From NCBI GenBank assembly GCA_002005505.1, contig KV908615.1, positions 103,634 through 167,633 of the forward strand: DNA of 64,000 nucleotides, in the 5' to 3' direction. This stretch comes from Botryococcus braunii (taxonomy: Eukaryota > Chlorophyta > Trebouxiophyceae). The notes under the pieces are model-generated. The model was not told where the DNA came from, ran no database searches, and saw only the letters and a program-made list of their open reading frames with translations. The position numbers were made by a program, and so were the translations under genes. Shown in pieces: positions 11,596 to 22,129 of this stretch (its first letter is position 1; each line of letters begins with the position of its first letter).

Positions 11596-12602
11596 GATGG
11601 ATCTGCATCTGAAATGACAAAACCAGCAGATTTGAGAAAGCTGCTGATTGTGACATACCAGGCCCTAGGGGCCTGCTTAAGCCCATACAAGGCTTTGTGT
11701 AACCTGCAGACAGTGTTAGGCCCACCAATGTGAAACCCTTGTGGCTGCTGAATGAAGACCTTCTCTTCAAGGTCTCCATGCAAATATGCAGTGCTCACAT
11801 CCATTTGATGGACCTGCATATTTCTCTCAACTGCTTTAGACAGCACATATCTTAAAGTTGAGTGCTTGGAAACAGGTGCATACACTTCAGTGTAGTCAAC
11901 ACCATAAATTTGCTTAAAGCCTTTGGCTACAAGCCTAGCCTTAAACCTCTCAATCTCTCAAGTTTCAGAAAGTTTTACTTTATAAACTCACTTTACTGGG
12001 AGAGCCTTTTTTCTTGGTTTTGTCATCAACCACAACATATGACCAAGTGCCTAATGCCTTCAATGAATTCATTTCATCTTGCATTGCACTAACCCACTTG
12101 TCACTCTCAGGTGAATCTATTGCATCAATATATGTTGCTGGCTCAATAATCAGTGTGTCTTTCCGAACTTGAACATAGCCACTGAAAATTTCAGCTAAAT
12201 TTGCCTCATTTTGTAACACATTATTCCTAACTCTGTCAGGATATCTGGCCCCAAAGAGACCAGCAGGTGAGTGTGAGACACCAGCACCTTGAAAATCAAA
12301 CTCAACAGGCTCAAGTTGAAAATCAGGAGCCTCATTAACTATACCTTGTTGGAGGACCACTTGTGGAACATCCTGAACGGGACGCGGGTCCGAGCCATGG
12401 GTTTCAGGATCTGCAGTGCCCTGATTTTCCCCAAGGTTAGCATTATCTTGACTTATGAACTTAGCCCTCTCAAGGTTTAATTGATCAAACCTTATGACAC
12501 TTGGATCAGTGCCCAAGGGGGCCAAAGAAACAGGGGACAAGTCTTCAGAAGTTTCATGCACATCTTCTCCATTGACTGCAGTTTCAGAATCTACAGGAAA
12601 AT
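11596..12602 (-). pseudogene. Copia A integrase-RT linker and RT N-terminal half
   Basis: From 12602 leftwards an acidic linker (to about 12100) is followed by the typical RT entry (WVSAMQDEMNSLKALGTW). The frame is lost near 11980. RT resumes at 11885 with VSKHSTLRYVLSKAVERNMQ, QMDVSTAYLHGDLEE and ALYGLKQAPRAWY, canonical copia RT blocks. Gypsy b interrupts it on the right (TSD AAAAT) and gypsy a on the left (TSD ATAGA). Confidence 0.88.
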
Positions 12603-12870
12603 TGTAGCGCCAAGGTCTTGGACCGATCGGTGTACAGCGCCGGTCCCCGGTCCTAGTCACCAGCGGACGGTCGATGGGAACGACCGAGGGCCAGCGTCTG
12701 GGACCCCGGCTGGGAAGGACCATCCGTGGGAGGTTCGAGGGGTATCCTCGAACCTCGGAGCAGTGGTGACACACACTTCTGCGGGCCAAGGAACGTTCCC
12801 CTTGGCGAAGCCTACCCACTCTATTTATATATATTCAGAATACTGTACTGAGCCCACGTTTAGCGTTACA
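12603..12870 (+). repeat. Gypsy b 5' LTR
   Basis: 268 bp with inverted ends TGTA...TACA. It differs from 18113-18380 at about three bases (CATCCG/CAACCG and AACGTTCC/AACCTACC). A TATTTATATATATTC tract near 12820-12836 may be the core promoter. Confidence 0.93.
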
Positions 12871-12874
12871 TCTT

Positions 12875-12887
12875 TGGTATCGGCGAG
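12875..12887 (+). other. Gypsy b primer-binding site
   Basis: TGGTATCGGCGAG lies four bases after the LTR end and is identical to the sites of the other gypsy elements here. Confidence 0.75.
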
Positions 12888-12952
12888 TGGTTGCTTGTGC
12901 GCCGTGGGTCTCGGTACAGTAGGGAGTAGGCTGGGTTATTAGCGCTCGAGTC

Positions 12953-14070
12953 ATGGACGCAGACATGGGAGAGCACAATCCCATGGATTTTGATGTGGAA
13001 GATGGCGACATGCATGGCGAAGGTGCCGGTGGAGGCGCCGACCAAGGTGCCGATCAGGATGCCGACCCGAATCAGGGTGTTGGCGAAAATCCTACGGTGG
13101 GGCAGCTTATTAAGATGCACCACGATTTACTGTCTCTCCTAATCGTTGAAAGAGAGCAGCCGCCGCAAGCTGGCGGGGGTAAGTTCTCTCCGTCGGTCGG
13201 TAAGGTCCGAGAGTTTGCTGGGTTTTCGAGTGATTTGTCACTTAAGGAGTGGCTGGCACATGCGAGGGCCATTTCTTTTAGTTTTTCTACTGCTATGGAA
13301 GAAATCGAACAAGTAAGGAGGGTCGCGGCGAGTCTTACGGGTCCCGCCTTGATCCAATGGCATCGCTTTCTCGGTAGTAACACCCAACCATTGTCGTGGG
13401 TTGTCCTAGAAACCTTTTTGATGTCCAATTATGGGAGAATGGAGGATCCCGAAGTTCTCTTGATGGAATTGGACAGATTGACCTTGTCGTCATGTGGAGG
13501 TGGAATAACCTCGTATGTTAGCAAATTCGTCACCTTGCTTGCTCGCCTAGGCGAAAGGCCAAACATATAAAATGTACACGCATTTTTGAAGGGGTTGCCA
13601 GCTAACATTTCTGTGCAGCTTCGGCTGAAATTTGCCGGTTTGGCCAACGTGCCATTGCAAGCGTATATTGACTCGTTGTGTGCTCTACCAGACGTGGAAG
13701 CTAAGCCAAAACCAGAAGCACCAAACCATTCGAAGACTCCAAAAACGTGGTTTGGCAGAATCAAGAAAAATAACAATGGTGACAAGAAACATGGTACACC
13801 CGGCGAGCCCGGTGGGAAGAAGCAACAGCAACTGCGTTGCTTCAAGTGCCACAAATACGGTCACATAGCACGTCAATGCCCTGACAAGGCGAAAAAGGTA
13901 AGCCCAAAAGCCCGTGGTCTTGGTGACTTTTCTCGGAAGAGGAAACGTGTCAAATTGTTTGCCTTAGATGCCATGAATGTTCATGATAATGATGCGTATG
14001 TGAAACTGTATACATGTTCAGGATTAGATCCTGAAGAACCGGAAGTAGGCCGACTCACGATGGTGGTCCG
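12953..14070 (+). pseudogene. Gypsy b gag
   Basis: The start at 12953 follows the primer site by 65 bp. An acidic N-terminus with repeated Gly/Ala/Asp leads into the capsid domain (SPSVGKVREFAGFSSDLSLKEW, NYGRMEDPEVLLMELD). A TAA at 13568-13570 interrupts it; the same frame continues from 13586 (HAFLKGLP family block) to a zinc knuckle CFKCHKYGHIARQC near 13837-13878. The end of gag is set roughly, because gag and pol share the frame after the stop. Confidence 0.85.
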
Positions 14071-17000
14071 CGCGGGTCTCCCAGGGAGAAGCGGGACCGT
14101 GAGGTGCTTGTTGGATGGCGGAGCCACGTCTTGCTTTGTGTCTGACGAAGTCGGCAGAAGACACGGGCTGAAAAAGCTCGTGATGGGCCGCCGCTCAATA
14201 CAGTTACCGGATGGAACCTTGTCATGTAGTACTCAATTTGCTGAAGTGCCTCTCGAATTAGAGGGGGTGCAAATTACTGTTCCATGCATCATTACCGCGT
14301 TGGATGGCCTGGAAGTAATTCTAGGAGACCCATTCATGAACAAATATGGTGTTGATTTAAGTTACAGGCGCAAAACAATTACACTCCTTGTAAAGGGAGT
14401 TGAACACGTACTAAGACCGGTTGAATGTGCACAGCCACCAGTGGCGGTGATTAATGCTGTGCAAGCATCAAGGGCGCTCCGCAAGGGAGCAGTTGGCTTC
14501 TGGGTATTACCTGACATGTTGAATGTACTGCAAGAGAGCAAATCTGTAAATGATGTGGATCCCAAAATTGTGTCTATCACTGAAGAATTTGCGGATGCTT
14601 TTCCACATGATTTGCCTTCTGAGTTACCCCCCGATAGGGGAATTAAACACGCAATTCCAATCCCTGAAGGGCAGGTTCCTCCTCAAAGACCCATGTACAG
14701 GCTTTCACCTGCAGAGAGGGCGGAGGTAACGCGTGTCCTGCAGGAATTGCTGGAGAAGGGGTTCATTGAACCCAGTACTTCACCCTTTGCGAGCCCCATT
14801 CTCTTTGTACATAAGAAAGATGGCTCATTAAGGATGGTAGTGGATTACAGGGGTGTGAACAAACTCACAATTAAAAACAAATTCCCCATCCCACGTATAG
14901 ATGACCTGTTAGACCAATTATCGGGTGCTAACGTCTTCTCATCTTTGGATTTGATGTCAGGGTATCATCAGATTCGCATTACAGATGAAGACATCCCGAA
15001 GGCGGCTTTTAGGACCCCGCAGGGACTGTACCAGTTTAAAGTACTTCCATTTGGGCTTACCAACGCCTCTGCTACATTTCAATATGTGATGAATGAGGTC
15101 CTCAAACCCTTGATTGGTAAATGCGTCGTAGTTTATATGGGTGATATTTTAATTTTCAGCAAAAATGAGCAGGAACATGCAGAGCATTTAAGGGCAGTAC
15201 TTGGTTTGTTGAGAGAACACAAACTATACTGCAAATTGAAGAAATTCTCCTTTTTCATGTCCGAGGTTCCATTTTTGGGTCATCTAGTGAGTGGGAAGGG
15301 CGTGAGGGCTGATCCAAGTAAAATACAAACCGTTGTGACTTGGCCCACCCCAACCACTGTCCATGAATTACGATGTTTCTTGGGATTGACAAATTATTTC
15401 AGGAAATTTATTCAAGGAAGGAAGGCATCTATAACGCGCTGTCTAACGAACTTGTTCAAAAAGGGTGCAGTTTGGGATTGGCCCGCAGAGCGGGCGGCCG
15501 CCTTCAGTAGGCTAAAAACGGCATTAACCACCGCTACTGTCCTGCGAATCCCTGACTTCAACCGACCCTTTGAGGTACTTGCAGACGCGTCTGGTCATGC
15601 AGTGGGTGCTGTACTTCTTCAAGAAGGTGCTCCCGTTGCTTTTGAGTCACGTAGCATGACCCCCGCGGAGCAAAATTACCCTGTCGGTGAACAAGAGGTT
15701 TGGCAGTAATTCACGCGCTTACCATTTGGAGGTCTTACTTGGAAGGAACTTCCTTTCGGGTAATAACTGACCATAATCCAAACACATTTCTTCCCACAAT
15801 GGCTAATCTCTCCAGACGTCAAGCTCGGTGGTCAGAATTTCTGCAGCGTTTTCATTTTGAGTGGCAATACCGCCCTGGCCGTACCAATTGTGCAGACCCT
15901 CTATCTCGCCGTCCCTCTCAGCTAGATAGCATTCGCTCAGCTCTTAGATCTGCAACCCGCAACCCGGGGGGGGAGGGGGCCTTGCCATCAACCCATGGCA
16001 ATGTTACTAGGAAATTAGGACAAGAGGGCATCTTACGGCGTTGGGTCTGGGGTACTTCAGAGCTGGTACAAAAGCTTCAACGTGCGTACGCGGAGAATCC
16101 TTCTTTAGAGAAGGAAGGGGATTCTGACAACCTTGTCTTTGAGGATGGTTTGAAGTGGCTGAAGGGAGAGGATTGTACTTACCGTGTGTTTGTACCTCCA
16201 ATGCAAGACTTGCGGGACGACGTCATCGGCGCCTTCCACGATCGCGAGATTGCTGGACACTTTGGAGTAAAGAAGACCCTCAAGGCTGTGCAACGGGGAT
16301 TCTACTGGCCTCGGATGGACCTTGATGTTCACAAGTATGTCACTACATGTGATGCTTGCCAGAGAAACAAACCCCTTGCCGGTAAGCCCCAAGGGCAACA
16401 CACTCCACTCCCTATTGGTGAGAAACCTTGGGAACACGTGTCCATGGATTTTGTTACAGCCTTGCCTGAAACAAACAGGGGACATAATGCTGTGTTGGTT
16501 GTGGTGGGTCGTTTCTCCAAGATGGTAAAGTTTATCCCTACAACGGTCAAAGTGTCGGCCGAGGAAGCGGCGCGCTTGTTCTTTGACAATGTGTTTAGGG
16601 TGGCTGGCATGCCTAAGGAGATTGTTACGGATAGAGATCCGAGGTTCACAGGAAAGTTCTTCAGAGCACTATGCAAACTCTTGGGGATCAGACAAAGCTT
16701 TTCTTCAGCTTTCCACCCGCAGACCGACGGTCAAACCGAAAGGGCTAACCGGGTGATGGAGGATGTGTTGCGGCATTACGTTGCCCCGGATGGGCTTGAT
16801 TGGGATGATCTTCTCACATCAGTGGAATTTGCCGTGAACAACACATTTCAAGAGTCAATACAGAACACTCCCTGCTTCCTAAATTACGGGTGCCATCCAA
16901 GGGTGCCGGGGCACCCAGAATTCCCTTCTAAGGTGCCGGAAGCGCAGGGATTTGAAGAACGTTTCCAAGAGCTGTGGAAGAGGGCAAAGCAATGCCTACA

Positions 17001-17455
17001 AGTAGCCGTCAGTAGGCAAAAGGCCTACGTGGATAAACACAGAGTTTCTGTTTCGTTCGGGGTAGGGGTCCGCGTGTTGCTAGCAACAAAGTTCGCCCAA
17101 CCGAAGAACATCATGGGAAAGAAACTCTTGCCTAAGTGGATGGGGCCATTCACTATTGTTGAGAAGATCAACGAAGTGGCCTACAGGTTGGACTTACCTG
17201 ATAATCTTAAATGGCATAGTGTTTTCCATGTCTCATTGCTCAGGTTATACAAAGATGGTGGGCGTGTGCAGCCCCCGCCGTTGCCGAAGATCATCAACGG
17301 CGAACCTGAGTACCACGTGGAGAAGGTGTTATCGCATCGTCTCATAAGAAGTCACATGGAGTTCCTGATCAATCAATGTATCCTGGAAGGGGTACACACA
17401 GGAACACAACAGCTGGGAGCCAGCTGTGGCTATCCTTGAGAACTGTGAGAAATTG
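14071..17455 (+). pseudogene. Gypsy b pol: protease, RT, RNase H, integrase, chromodomain
   Basis: The protease reads CLLDGGATSCFVS, with DGG where DSG or DTG is usual. RT blocks follow (DYRGVNKLT, SSLDLMSGYHQIR) but the active site reads YMGD instead of Y-x-DD, so the first catalytic Asp is lost. One T is missing near 15700, in the RNase H sequence GEQEV...AVIHAL, shifting the frame to 15700-17439. That frame carries the integrase finger (H-x3-H, CDACQRNK) and core (MDFVTALP, TDRDPRFTG, TDGQTERANR), with VVVGRFSK where VVVDRFSK is common. A second frameshift near 17385 splits a chromodomain whose end (GYTQEHNSWEP) lies in another frame. Confidence 0.9.
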
Positions 17456-18112
17456 GTCAGTGAATACTGGAGCCGGTCAGGGGCTCGGTCGACAGAGCTT
17501 GCGCGCGGACGCAAGACTGGGCGCCCAACCCCGTGAGTTAGCCAGCGGGGTCAACCCCGGGGCAACAATGGCAACTGAACTCGCTGTCAAGAGGACCAAC
17601 TTATTAAATCCAATAGGCTCACATAATCGGTGCCCGCGTCAGTGTTCAAACCGGCGGGACCGAGAGGATAGTTGTTGGGCATGTGGGGCCATTCCCTAAC
17701 TCTATTGGTGCATGGTGTTTGCGATCGTCGGGGGACGCCCTGGGGATAACTTATATGCTTGTGGGAAAACCAATGTATTGCACGTGTGTGCACACCACAT
17801 GTTGTTTAATTGCCAAGCATCTGATCTTGCAGCATGACCGGTTACGTCTTATGTTACGTAACTCCTGAAAACCCAGATCTGAAAAAGGTCCACGGTGTGA
17901 ATGTTGAAGAACAACGGTACTTGGGTAGTGTTAGCGTGCGATGGAAAGTCGCTCACGCTCAGGCACATGGTGAGATGGTTAATCAGAGCCATGTGTGTCG
18001 GGGGCATGGAGTTGCCTTGATCAACGGTTCGACCGTTGGATAGAGTCTCCCCTTGTGGAGGTGCACGCCTGATAGGTTGCCCGGAGTGGCAACCCTCTTG
18101 GTGGGGAGGAGC
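17456..18112 (+). other. Gypsy b 3' untranslated region and polypurine tract
   Basis: About 650 bp without a credible ORF between the chromodomain remnant and the 3' LTR. It ends with the purine-rich tract GGTGGGGAGGAGC (18100-18112) directly before the LTR start at 18113. Confidence 0.7.
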
Positions 18113-18380
18113 TGTAGCGCCAAGGTCTTGGACCGATCGGTGTACAGCGCCGGTCCCCGGTCCTAGTCACCAGCGGACGGTCGATGGGAACGACCGAGGG
18201 CCAGCGTCTGGGACCCCGGCTGGGAAGGACCAACCGTGGGAGGTTCGAGGGGTATCCTCGAACCTCGGAGCAGTGGTGACACACACTTCTGCGGGCCAAG
18301 GAACCTACCCCTTGGCGAAGCCTACCCACTCTATTTATATATATTCAGAATACTGTACTGAGCCCACGTTTAGCGTTACA
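18113..18380 (+). repeat. Gypsy b 3' LTR
   Basis: 268 bp ending GCGTTACA, followed by the target duplication AAAAT that also precedes the 5' LTR. Confidence 0.93.
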
Positions 18381-21120
18381 AAAATCCTCTTCCTCATTCA
18401 CCACATCAAGGAGATCAGGCATTTCATCATCATCAGACAAAGTCTCCTCAAACTTGACAAATTGTCTTGCACACACTGTGACTTTGGAATCTATGAGAAC
18501 ACGATAATTCTTGCTGTGCCCATCATAGCCCAAGAAAATACCCTCCTTACTGACAGGGCTAAATTTACCATCCCTTTTGGACTTTTCAATCATGACATGA
18601 CACTTGCTCCCAAAAACACGTAAGTGACTGACATCAGGAACAGTGCCAAACCACATCTCAAAAGGGGTTTTGTCATGATTTGAAACTGCAGATAAATTCC
18701 TAACATAGTTTGGAGTTAAGAGAGAGTCACCCCAATATTCTGGAGGTAGGCTCGAGGCAGTCAGCATGGCTCTTGCTTTCTCCTGCAGAGTCCTGTTCAG
18801 CCTCTCAATTTTCCCATTTTGTTGATAGGCATATGGTGCAGTCTTTTGATGGACTGTACCATTTTTCCTGCAGAACTTTTCTAACCCAGAAAACTCAGTA
18901 CCATTGTCGGTCCTGATAAACTTAACCTTGCACTCGTGCTGGGTCTGCCACTCAGTCAATAAATTAACTGCCTCTCTTGATGCATCTGCTTTTGACTTGA
19001 GTAGGATAGTTGCTGACATCTCAGAAAATTCATTTAAGACATTAAGTGCATATTTTTCATCATCATACGTTTCAGGTGAGACTGGGCCCATAAGGTCCAT
19101 ATGCACAACCTCTAGCTTACTAGTGCAAGCAGTGCCTGTTGATTTAAAAGGTTGCAGAGTTTGCTTCCCATGCAGACAAGCACTGCAGACACCTTTGATG
19201 CCTATTGAATTTGAGAAATCAGAAGAGGGGAGTTTCATTCCCTTTACCATTTTGCCCTTCATCATTCTTACCATATAGGCTGGAGACAAGTGCCCCAGCC
19301 TCTGATGCATCCCTGTGTATCACCTGAACATTGCATGCCTCCACAAACTTAGTTTCTGGATGGAAAGAAACATGCTTGTCTGGTAGAGCTAAGTCCACCA
19401 GCCACTGATAAGGGAAAGCATGCTCAGCATTTCCCAAATGGTACCCATTGGAATCTGTAAGATAACACTCAATACCCATGATATTGACATTGATACCATC
19501 TAAATAAGCTTTGCCCACTGATAGAAGATACTTCTTACTAGAGGGAACATGCTTGACATTGTGTAGGAACAAGGAACTGCCAGACTCGAGGAGCACTTGC
19601 ATGGTGCCTTCACCTATAATTTCCTCTGACTTGCCATTTGCCACAATTAGTCGTTGTGGCACATCAAACTTGACATAATTTATCATGTTGTCACTTGAAG
19701 GAGAAAGGTGATCAGTTGACCCTGAATCTATAAGCCAAGCAGGTAGAGAGGGTTGGGAGATTACAGTATCCCTTTGTACACAATCAGTTTGTGCCCTCCT
19801 CTCCTGAGCTGGAAGCTTAGGACACGTTGTCTTGGTGTGTCCTGGATTCCTGCAGTACTGGCATATTAGTACAGGCCTTCTCTGCTGTTGAAACGCAGGT
19901 TGTCCTGTTCCTGACTTTTCACGGTTAGTATTATTAGGCACTTCTGCCTGGTGAGCACCTGAACCAGCCCCACCCGAACCACCTTGCCTGCCTGCAGGCT
20001 GACCACCCCCACCTTTGATTCCTATGAGGTTTGGGGTTTGAGGTGTTTGGAGGATTATATGGCTTCTTTGCTTGAAGATCCATATATGTTAACTCAAGAA
20101 CATGCTGGAGTTGGTGCACATTTGGAAGGTTGTTGCACACAGACAGCTGTAAACGCCTATCTACCTCATACTCCTTAGTGAGGCCTTCTATAATCATAGA
20201 GCACTGGCAAACCTCAGAACACTGCTCTCCTAGTGATTTGAGCTTGTTTGCAATTTTCCTACATCTTAGAACATAGTCAGATGGTTTTTCACATGGCTTC
20301 ATGGTGAACAACCTTTGCTCCCTGTGGAGGCTCATTAGCCTAGCTGCTGCTCTAGCGTTAAACACTTGCAGCAGCTTGTTCCACATATGGTAAGCACTTG
20401 TCAAGTCAGTAATCTGAACAGCATATTGCTCAGTACATGCTTGAGTGATAATGGTTTGAGCTTTGAAATCATCATAAGCTCCCTGATAATCATCATGAAC
20501 ACAGTAGTTGACATTCATTTCCCACAGCATAGCATACACTTGCTTTGTCCATGTCAACCAATTGGTACCATTCAACTTAACTAACTCAATCTTTGGAGTT
20601 AACTTCTGATGAGAAGAGAACGAAGGACCAGTGGTTGGATTTATGGTGGGCAGACCAGGAATACCAGCATTTGGAAATTGACCTTGCCCATCACTATGTG
20701 GTGGCCCCTGACTGAAAGGAGGACCACCCCAACCACCACTACCTGGTCCACCAGGACCGCCTGGACCTCCAGGACCGCCTGGTCCTCCAGGACCACTAGG
20801 ACCACCCCCACCAAATCCACCAGGAACATTCCCACCAGAGCCCGGATAAACAGGGTATTGCGGGTAGTTGCCTGAGACAGGTGGAGGATGCCAAATCGAG
20901 CTTGCTCCTCCAGGGGGACCCCCATTGTATGGTGGCCCACCTCCAGGAGGACCGCTGCCTGAGCTGTATGGGTAGCCACCACCAGGAGGGCCTCCAGCTG
21001 GAATTGCTGAAGCTGACGTTGACACTCCAAAGTTGGATGGCACCTGCACACTAGCTGGCTGAACCAAAGATGGGTTAGAAATCTGGCTCAGTGTTGAGGC
21101 AGGTAGTGAAATGGGGATCA
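18381..21120 (-). pseudogene. Copia A gag, protease and integrase
   Basis: From 21121 leftwards, a 395-codon frame starts with a Gly/Pro-rich, collagen-like segment and the copia capsid region (NWLTWTKQVYAMLWEMNV...LMSLHREQRLFTMK). The frame changes near 20020. The next piece (19219-19941) has a zinc knuckle CQYCRNPGHTKTTC, protease AWLIDSGSTDHLS and the pre-integrase region. After another frameshift, 18345-19310 carries the HHCC finger (LHQRLGHLS...CSACLHGK), the core (HMDLMGP, RTDNGTEF, QQNGKIERLNR) and the block KNYRVLIDSK. It runs into the gypsy b LTR at 18380. Two or more frameshifts make it a pseudogene. Confidence 0.9.
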
Positions 21121-21572
21121 TGTTTAACGAAGTGAGACGTGTAACTAAGATTTATAACAAGCTAAGCAAGGGTTTCAGGCAAGGGTGACACCGAAGGTAG
21201 AAATCGAAGTTCCAATCCGTTACAAGTTCGCAGCCCTCCTCACGCAGGTCGTCCGAGTCTCCAAAGAACAATATATAATGAACAATGTAGAGAATGCTAG
21301 ATGTCTCACTCGTAGCAGCAAACCCAAAGACAATGATCGCCACCCGAGTTCCTATTCCACCTATGCGCGGATCCGGCTACGTCGTCCCTCTACGAAATGC
21401 TCTCACGAGCATAACGATATGGATGACGAGAGGAGACCCACTAGGATATTACAGTCATTTTCCTACACACAAGGACAACGAGATCTACTCGTATCCCAAA
21501 GGGCACGAAGAAACATGAACTACGCGCACATCCTACATGAGACGCGTCGCGCTGACGCGGCACCTCACTACA
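21121..21572 (-). repeat. Gypsy c 3' LTR
   Basis: 452 bp from TGTTTAACGAAG to CCTCACTACA. It differs from the right LTR at roughly eight positions and has the first two bases TG that the right copy lacks. The polypurine tract AAGGGGGGGAGTA (minus strand) lies next to it at about 21573-21586. Confidence 0.9.
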
Positions 21573-22129
21573 TACTCCCCCCCTTATTCCTGTGCGTCCC
21601 CGCGCAGAAGGCAGAGCGCAACAACAAACAGACAAGGCAAACAAAGGAACAGAAAGACCTTCCAACATGCGGAGACTCAGACTTAGACCTACGGGCAACC
21701 CGCCTCCCGTGTTGCCAGACCCCAGCCGAATGCTGCGTATCGGGGTCCCCACCATAATGCAATAAGAACAAGGATCAGGCATGACTAACAGAACAAAAGA
21801 CAAAACACTGAAAGAAAAACGAAAGTCCACATGATGAACAGCCAAAATGAGACACAAGGGCAGAGCTAAAAGTCCAGATGTCCAAAAGTCCAGAGTCCAA
21901 GGGGAGTCCAATTTCCACATATAGTCGAGTATTACGCCAGTATTGCACCATATTGATCAGGTATGGTAGTGAAGTGAAAAGGCCATACACCTAATGTGCA
22001 CAAAAATCTATCCAGGTAAGGGACCCATGGTCAACCCTACCGGGTAAGGCAGCCTTACCCTAGCCTATCCAAAGTCCATATGGCCATACAGAGAGACCCC
22101 TCCAAGGAGGGCCAACCGGTCGACGGGAC

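Larger units (their letters stand above)
12603..18380 (+). mobile_element. Gypsy b: chromodomain Ty3/gypsy element, TSD AAAAT
   Basis: A 5,778-bp element with 268-bp LTRs at 12603-12870 and 18113-18380 (TGTAGCGC...GCGTTACA), flanked by AAAAT at 12598-12602 and 18381-18385. It sits between the integrase and RT coding parts of copia A. The LTRs differ at about three positions. Primer site, gag, pol and polypurine tract are all present, but stops, frameshifts and a changed RT active site make it defective. Its gag and protease are closest to gypsy E in this window. Confidence 0.95.
3339..21120 (-). mobile_element. Copia A: degenerate Ty1/copia element split by gypsy a and gypsy b
   Basis: Four minus-strand pieces join in copia order once the inserted gypsy elements are set aside. 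They are gag, protease and integrase (18381-21120), the integrase-RT linker and start of RT (11596-12602), and the end of RT plus RNase H and the 3' LTR (4629 down to about 3339). The gypsy insertions carry perfect 5-bp target duplications (ATAGA, AAAAT), so the split is explained by nesting. The 5' LTR and leader are missing: at 21121 the sequence passes straight into the gypsy c LTR, and what follows gypsy c is a different element. Frameshifts and stop codons make copia A inactive. Confidence 0.88.

Noticed and set aside
21185..21757. 190-codon plus-strand ORF over the gypsy c LTR
   Set aside because: Antisense to the element, crosses the LTR boundary and shows no motif. A chance frame.
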